Below are positions 57,937-64,000 of a stretch of DNA of 64,000 bases, one piece after another (position 1 is the stretch's first letter; the number at the start of each line of letters is the position of its first letter). The notes beneath the pieces were generated by a model, which searched no databases, was not told where the DNA came from, and saw nothing but the letters and a program-made list of their open reading frames with translations. A program made the translations under genes and the position numbers. This DNA is from Maratus speciosus. Its lineage: Eukaryota > Arthropoda > Arachnida > Araneae > Salticidae. Location: contig OZ010791.1 of assembly GCA_963932465.1 (NCBI GenBank), positions 155,107,915-155,171,914 on the forward strand, in the 5' to 3' direction.

Positions 57937-58984
57937 ACATGTTTACTCTGTATCTTCTGAAAATGGAATTCTTTGCTTCTTGAAGAATCTCTCAGTAACT
58001 AAGAAGGATTACAGTTACTAGTGAGAGATTACGTGAATAATACACAAGGAAGAAAACGAACATTCTGAATAAGTGCCAAATTATTTTTCTTTATTTTATA
58101 CAACTTCAAAGGAACAAAATTATGGTTTAAATGCCTTTGAGGGACGACTTCAAAAAGAAATTTCGAAGAAACTACACTGCCAATAAATGAAAGTTTTGGA
58201 GAAAGTCTTAAACATGTTTACTCTGTATCTTCTGAAAATAGAATTATTTGCTTTTATAAGAATCTTTCAGTAAGTAAGAAAGATTACAGTTACTGGTGAG
58301 AGATTACTTGAATATTACGCAAGGAAAAAAGTGAACATTCTGAACACCGAATTATTTTGCTCTATTCTATATAATTTTAAAGGAATGAAATTATGATTTA
58401 AATGCCGCTAAGGGACGACTTCATTAAGACATTTCGAAGAAACTTCACTGTCATTAAATATGAGTTTGTAGAAAGTCTTAAAGATGTTTTCTCTGTGCCT
58501 TCTGAAAATGGAAAACAGGCAGTAAGAAGGATTACTGTTACTGGTGGGAGAGTACTTGAATATTGCACAAGGTTAAAAAGGAACATTCTGGAACAAGTGC
58601 AACATTATTTTTCTCTATTTTAGACAGCTTCAAAGGAATAAAATTATGATTTAAATGCTGCCAAGGGAACTTCATTAAGAAATTTCGAGGAAACTTCACT
58701 GTCATTAAGGGAAAGTTTTGTAGAGAGTCTTAAGGGTGTTACTCTGCGTCTTCTGAAAATGGATTTTTTTTCCTTTTTCAAGGATCTCTTATGTAGCAAG
58801 AAGGATTATAGTTACTGGTGAGAGATTACTTGAATATTACACAAAGAAGAAAAGGAATGTACTGGAACAAGTCAAAATTATCTTGTTCTATCCTATACAA
58901 CCTTAAAGGAATAAAGATATTTAGAAAGCAGAAAAACGTTCCATTTATTAGATTTGTTAAAGTACTTTATATATATATATATAA

Positions 58985-59555
58985 TATGGACTTTAAATTT
59001 ACCTTAAAAGTTACCTTAAAAAATTTTCCTTCATTCAAATTAATTTCAAATTAATTTTTGAACAATATTTTTTTTTATAATTAAAATTCATATAAAAGGC
59101 ATAAATAAATGTACTAAAATTACTTTCAGGTGCGTACATATAATATAAAATTATTTAAAATATATAAAAATTTTTTTTTAAATACATTAAAATCCTTTAA
59201 AAAACCCAAAACCTTTTCAGCCATTACACGGCCGTCATCAGTGGGGATTTAAATGTTTTTATTATTTTTCTCTGCGCTTATTCTAGAATTGTCTAGAAGA
59301 AATCATTCTATGTACGTCAGATGAGATGCCAGATAAAGGTATTCAAATTTCCAACAAAACAAGCATACATCTATTATGGAGCAAATCTTTCCACACTCCA
59401 TGTAATATTACCCCAATGTATCTTAAGATATTTCTAACGTGTTTTAAATAATTTTATGTTATATGTATGTACCTGAAAGTAATTTTAGTACATTTATTTG
59501 TTCTTTTTATATGAATTTTAATTATTTAACTCAAGGTAAATTTAGCACTAGAATT
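58985..59555. mobile_element. Inverted-repeat element, arms about 90-170 bp
   Basis: 'aattaaaattcatataaaaggcataaataaatgtactaaaattactttcaggtgcgtacatataatataaaattatttaaaa' (59078-59162) pairs with 59440-59527. Weaker pairing extends outward to 'aaatttaccttaa'. The centre holds 'ccattacacggccgtcatcagtgggg' (59220-59245). On the minus strand this reads CTGATGA...GAAA. Confidence 0.75.
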
Positions 59556-59559
59556 TTAA

Positions 59560-61070
59560 CTTTCATTTATTATTATTATTATTATTTTTTTTTTTTTTTT
59601 ACATTACATTAGTTTTGGTTTTGTATGATCTGTATTCTAAAGCCTAAAAATAAAGTGAGCGCAATTTTTTTTTTTTAATAAAAATGTTTTTGTACCCGTA
59701 ACAAATAATTAACTAGCAAAAGCCATGCTTTGTTTGGATTCGCGAAGCATTATTTAATAAGATAAATATTTGAAAGTAACATTGTTTTTTAACCATTTGG
59801 AAAAATGGTTATTGTTCTCTGTCAGGGTAGGAAATGAAAAGCATATCTGAAGGTTTTTATTGGTTTAACCCGCATTTTATTCGATTTCTGATTGGTCTAT
59901 ACAGTAATTTGTATTTCCTTTTACTTTCAACAACGATGGATACCTTCTGTTGCCACTATGACAAAAAAGTAATAAAAACTACAAAACAAAAATTAATAAC
60001 TCAGAAACAAATTGAGATACAGCTTTCAAACAAATTGCATTTAAAAGTACATTATTTTTCTCTATCCGACGGTGTAAAAAGTAATATTGTCGGATGTTTA
60101 GAAGTTTAAGAATGAAATTTCATTTAAAATGTGTCGACGATGGAAAAGCTTTTTCCCGAACAGCCAATGAAATACTTGGATAATACGTACAATTCGCAGG
60201 CGATTTTTGCGCTTGCAATTTTTACGTGTCATAACACTATTAATGTTTAATTCATGGCGTACGTAATGTATGATCAACTCCGTACGATTTTTTATGTCTT
60301 AAATTTTAGTCTTCGAAAAAATCATTTCCCAAATGGTCGTTGTAATTTGTTAAATTGCTTTTTTTTTAAATTATTTTTTTTTATATTATTTTTGCATCTT
60401 TATCAAGAAAAAACGTTATTTTATATTTTGGCGCATTTTAATTTTAGAAATGTAAATTCAGGCAAATAACTAAGAATTTTCTCGGAATTTTTTATTTATG
60501 ATATAGCGAATTTAATAATTAATTTTATTTGTTTACAATTCTTTTGTTGCTACTTAAAAAAAAAAAAAAAATCATAATATAGTTCTTTTAAAATGCGTAA
60601 GTATCGTCTGCGTAAATGATTCCACATAATAAGAATAAATTGTGTATTTGAATTCTTAACACTGAAAAATACTTTTATAACTGAATATAAATAATTGAAT
60701 TTTCACAAATTTTAATTCATTAAAAATATGCTATAATTTTCAGAGAAAGGGTATTTTAAAAAATTCATAAAAGAAATCGTGAAACTATTTAATGAATCAT
60801 TATTCTGTCTATAATTACTAATTCCATGATTTATTTTTTCTTCTGGAAATGTAAGTGTTTCATTTTTCATTTGCAAAAATGCATCCGTAATGGAAAAACA
60901 TGTAAAATAAATTAATTAAAATAATAAATTTTAAGGTTATTTTGTAAAAAAAAAATAATATTGTGCAAATCTACAGATCATAATTTATTTTCATGTTTAA
61001 TTTCAAGTCAAAATACTGAATAGTTTTTTGCAAAGTGTACGACAAAATTTAATTTGTGTAGCCTAGTAGA
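59560..61070. other. AT-rich DNA with homopolymer runs
   Basis: T-runs lie at 59586-59600 and 59666-59677, an (ATT)n at 59570, and an A-run at 60558. A 91-codon frame (59834-60109) has no recognisable motif and no supporting context. Confidence 0.4.
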
Positions 61071-61076
61071 GGATTC

Positions 61077-61330
61077 GTTTCGCTCATCCTAATAATATGA
61101 TTATTGAACCTCTTCTCGGGGGCTGTGACAGCATGTGTCCAGAAAGAGAAGGATCTTCTGAGGGGCTCGTGACACTTTCTCTTGGAACAGGGGTAGAGAA
61201 AACGAAAGTGCAGGAGGCGGAGATTAGTGTCGTAAAAGTGTCAAATCCGTAAGTAATGACTTCGCGCGCTCAGTACAGAATAACCAGATATTATCCTTTC
61301 AATCACACGCCAGTTGAGGCAATAGTTCAA
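61077..61330. other. GC-richer island, unassigned
   Basis: About 250 bp is clearly less AT-rich than its surroundings, with 'ctcgggggctgtgacagcatgtgtccagaaagagaagg', 'aggaggcggagattagtgtcg' and 'cttcgcgcgctcagtacag'. It has no inverted ends, no tandem structure and no copies elsewhere in the window. It could be an exon/UTR or regulatory sequence of a host gene, but no frame supports coding. Confidence 0.35.
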
Positions 61331-61794
61331 CTTTTATGCGTATGTTATTTTTTTGTTAGTACTTTATATAGAAATATCTTTGGCAAATAAGATTTTTGAA
61401 AATACTCTTGATATATATATATTACGCTGTTCATTTATTAGATCATATATATATAATTTTATATAGATCTAATTAAAATTTAAAAAAAAAATGGAGATAA
61501 TGTATGAACAACAAAATATACGGGACGAAGAGGCACACGTAGGGTGTATATGCGCTACGCTTATTATTATTGCAAAATATTAGAGTAATTTTTTTTGTTG
61601 TTGTTGTTGTTCTTTTTTTATTACGCATTAAGCCCTGTGTATATACATAGTAGGTTGTGTGTTTAGATTAATATCATGAAACGTCTGTGGAAATTCTCTA
61701 TCCTATTTATTTATTTATTTTTTTTTTCGCAAGCGGGGATGGAAGGGGGGGGGGGAGAAAGAAAGAAAAGAGGAAGAATGAGAGGGACTGATTC

Positions 61795-61955
61795 GTTTAC
61801 TCAGAAGAAATAATTATGATCTAAAAAAGATAATAGCAATTGATTTTTTTTTTTTTTTTTTTTTTAACCGATAATTGTATTTGTGAATGTAGAAATAATT
61901 TGTTCAACATTCAAGATATAATTTATATAAGCAATTAAAAAACTATTTTTTCTTC
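61795..61955 (+). repeat. Direct repeat copy 1, about 155 bp
   Basis: 'agaagaaataattatgatc.aaaaa.gataat..caattga', a T-run of about 22, 'ataattgtattt.tgaatgtagaa.taatttgttcaa.attca.gat' and 'tttatataa.caattaaaaaactatt.ttcttctt' recur at 63034-63192. Confidence 0.85.
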
Positions 61956-62539
61956 TTATTATTATTTTAGTATCCAATGAATATCTACATTTCAAATTCT
62001 TATTGAAGTTGTGACTATAAAGCATTCAATATGTAAGGTTTTTTATTTATTTTTTTTCCCCAGTGTGTCTCCAGTGTGTCTATCTGCACATAGGATCTTT
62101 AATTTGAAAAGAGGGGGGGGGGGTCACATCCAGATTTTTCAAGGCTTCATAAAAAGAGCCCTCAATAGTCAGAGCAAATTTAAAAAAAAAAAAAATCAGC
62201 GATAATGAGAAACAACAGTAACAATAATACTATTGTGTTTGTGTGTTTTTTTTTTTTTTCCCTGAAAGAAAAACTCGTATTATAAAATTTTAAGACATTT
62301 GTATGCGGAAATTTCGGTGTTTCATTATTTTTTTTAGATTGGTTTGAATACATCATGCATTAATCTTAACATAAAGCATCTTTTACATTTGTCTGAAATG
62401 GTGTTAAATTCTAAGTTCTTCGCTGTACCCATGTGTATGTCTATGTATTTACTTATATGTCTGTATCTCTAGATGCCTACATAATATCCATTTATTTATT
62501 TATGAAATATAAAATTTAAAATACAAATTTTTTTTAATA

Positions 62540-62600
62540 TATATATACTAGTGTAAACCCCGTCCTAGAACGGTGAGTTGAAATCGAGATTTTCAACTAA
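62540..62600. other. 'actagtgtaaaccccgtcctagaacgg' motif
   Basis: A GC-richer word follows (TA)n, recalling the 'actagcgggcttcgccc' motifs at 11439 and 11641 and 'ctagcaaaagccatgc' at 59713. It may be an end of the same unclassified repeat type. Confidence 0.25.
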
Positions 62601-63033
62601 AATTAAAAATAATTGCTAAAAATATTTATTACTTTTATGTTACCTGTTAGCAGATGATAAATCCTGAAATATTATATTCCCAGCGCCACATCATTCATGT
62701 GGTATTAATTCAGTTTTAAACACAAACATATTTTCACAATTTTAACATCTGCATACGTAATTATAGGCAATGATTCCATTTTACCGGAAACCAAATTTTT
62801 AAAGAGAAACCTTCAAACCTTTGCATACGTAATTGTAAAAGAATGATTTCATCTCACCGGAAACGAAGCTGTGACAGATAATGTAACAATTGAACAGATG
62901 AGCTCGAGCTGGAACCATGACATTAGATTTTATTACATAGTGAGATATATCTAAAACTAAAGATTAAAATTAGCAAGAACTGAAAAAATCTGAAGACTAA
63001 AATGAAGATTAAACTGTACAGTTAGTTAAATTA

Positions 63034-63073
63034 GAAGAAATAATTATGATCAAAAAGAGATAATGACAATTGA

Positions 63074-63104
<31 letters not shown>

Positions 63105-63192
63105 ATTGTATTTTTGTGAATGTAGAAGTAATTTGTTCAATATTCAGGATGCAATTTATATAAACAATTAAAAAACTATTTATTCTTCTTCT
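63034..63192 (+). repeat. Direct repeat copy 2, about 155 bp
   Basis: The partner of 61795-61955, about 1.24 kb away, in the same orientation, with scattered substitutions. The word 'tctatcct.tttatttattta' at about 61698 and 63671 may be a further shared piece of the same repeat. Confidence 0.8.
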
Positions 63193-63914
63193 TCATAAGT
63201 ATGTAAAATTTGCCTAAAAGTATTTATTATGACTCTTTAAAAACATACATCATCATTATATTTATTGTAGCAGTAAATGTGTTAGGAACTAGATTCATTG
63301 AAAAAGGAGCATTTTTAATTTTCTATAGCCAACCGAATTTCCGTAATTGCTAAAATTTATAGCCAAATAGTTTCAGCTTATCTGAAATGAATTTTTAAAA
63401 TAATATTAAAATTATACATAGTGTTACTAGGTTGCCACTGTACTTCTCTTTTGTAGTCAGATCGCTTAAAAATCCATCACATCATGATGGAACAGTGCAC
63501 GACCTTTGAAAGTTATGTTTACTTCAGTAAGAAAAGTCACTTTACAATGTAACATGCAGAAAGAAAGAAAGAAAAAAATATTGGTTCCCCCATGATAGGA
63601 ACCATTGTTCTCAACCATAAGGCACCGGCGAGATGGAGACCTTGTTTTTGAGTATTGCTTGGTCAGAAGGGTGTAAAGATTCTATCCTTTTTATTTATTT
63701 ATTGTAAAAGAAGTTTTCTTGGAAATGGAAAATCCTGCACTATCGGAGCATGAAATGCATAGGAAAAATGAGAACAATATTTCGATTCGTTAAATTATGA
63801 AAAATATTGTTCCGGTTTGAGATTTTATTCTGCTGTCAGTAACATTTTTAAAATTATTTAGAATTTTTAACGCATTTTTAAAATTGTTTTTGTATGGTAG
63901 ACTAATTTGCCTGA

Positions 63915-63918
<4 letters not shown>

Positions 63919-63950
<32 letters not shown>
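63919..63950. repeat. Poly-T run
   Basis: About 31 T residues in a row. Similar homopolymers occur at 17727 (T), 4458 (A), 42647 (A), 61841 (T) and 63076 (T). Confidence 0.9.
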
Positions 63951-63953
<3 letters not shown>

Positions 63954-64000
63954 CTGAACAATAATTTTGAAATAGCATTCTGACTCGTAGAATTTTCCAT

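Larger units (their letters stand above)
55140..58390 (+). repeat. Higher-order repeat, about 1.63 kb, two copies, MITE included
   Basis: 55140-56765 and 56770-58390 align throughout, including unusual subtypes ('gaaaacaggtagtaagaag.gctgcagttactggtggaagattacttgactatt') and the family E MITE at the same position. The period measured between MITE starts is 1629 bp. The MITE was therefore in place before the duplication. Confidence 0.9.
47046..58925 (+). repeat. Satellite array, about 275-bp monomer, higher-order repeats
   Basis: About 37 tandem monomers can be marked by variants of 'aaatgccgctaagggacgacttcattaagaaatttcgaagaaacttcactgtcattaaa'. Starts include 47049, 47334, 47590, 47859, 48135, 48391, 48669, 48945, 49188, 49469, 49744, 50015, 50289 and 50558. 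The rest of the monomer has 'gtagaaagtcttaaagatgtttactctgtgtcttctgaaaatggaattatttgc', 'caggcagtaagaaggattacagttactggtgagagattacttgaatattacacaaggaagaaaaggaacattctgg' and 'ttatttttctctatt.tatacaacttcaaaggaataaaattatga'. Monomer subtypes recur in fixed order, giving higher-order units. Open frames of 60-74 codons are by-products. Satellite of this type often marks heterochromatin; a centromeric role is not shown. Confidence 0.97.

Noticed and set aside
47046..58925. Regularly spaced repeats as a CRISPR or protein-repeat gene
   Set aside because: Monomers are contiguous, about 275 bp long, with stops in every frame and no spacers. This is satellite DNA.
59834..60109. 91-codon frame on the plus strand
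   Set aside because: No motif, no splice or promoter context, and the surrounding sequence is simple AT-rich DNA.

Overview
This looks like intergenic or heterochromatic DNA from an AT-rich animal genome, most likely an arthropod. A spider or other arachnid is my best guess, but it is an inference from repeat style and not proven. No open reading frame exceeds 142 codons, and I found no host protein-coding gene, rRNA or intact tRNA. Almost everything I can recognise is repetitive: nested DNA transposons (piggyBac-like/TTAA-targeting, hAT-like, pogo/Tigger-like, Tc1/mariner-like), fold-back elements, a SINE, LTR-retrotransposon remnants, simple repeats and satellite arrays.

Layout. 1-6170: AT-rich sequence with a short tandem duplication, one TTAA-type MITE and a degenerate array of roughly 570-680 bp units. 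6178-14154: an 8 kb composite with piggyBac-like ends (TTAA plus a 13-bp inverted repeat) and a decayed transposase start. It has been invaded by a hAT-like element (itself holding a TTAA MITE), a pogo-like element and a 1.14 kb near-perfect hairpin element. 14500-22350: a Tc1-type 1.78 kb fold-back, several smaller fold-back MITEs and a broken gene end encoding a PHD-like zinc finger. 23290-26000: decayed BEL/Pao pol on the plus strand, cut by a TTAA MITE, followed by the tail of a second LTR element on the minus strand. 26950-31115: a duplicated unit of about 430 bp carrying an 880 bp TTAA element, two related MITEs with a hAT-like element between them that encloses a minisatellite, and a SINE with a 15-bp target duplication. 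31174-38760: two hAT-like elements and two elements built of internal tandem repeats (about 327 bp and about 180 bp monomers). 40000-46500: more fold-back, pogo-like, hAT-like and TTAA elements, heavily nested. 46990-58925: the dominant feature, a satellite array of about 12 kb with monomers of about 275 bp organised in higher-order repeats of about 1.61-1.63 kb. At least four separate insertions lie in it, and one TTAA MITE was co-amplified with the array. 58930-64000: AT-rich DNA with an inverted-repeat element, one GC-richer island of unknown role and homopolymer runs.

The features do not form a pathway. The unifying theme is repeated insertion at TTAA, with target-site duplications and at least one empty-site comparison visible inside the window, plus local tandem amplification that turned part of a dispersed repeat into a large satellite. 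All coordinates of element ends come from reading the sequence by eye and may be off by a few bases where ends are degenerate.
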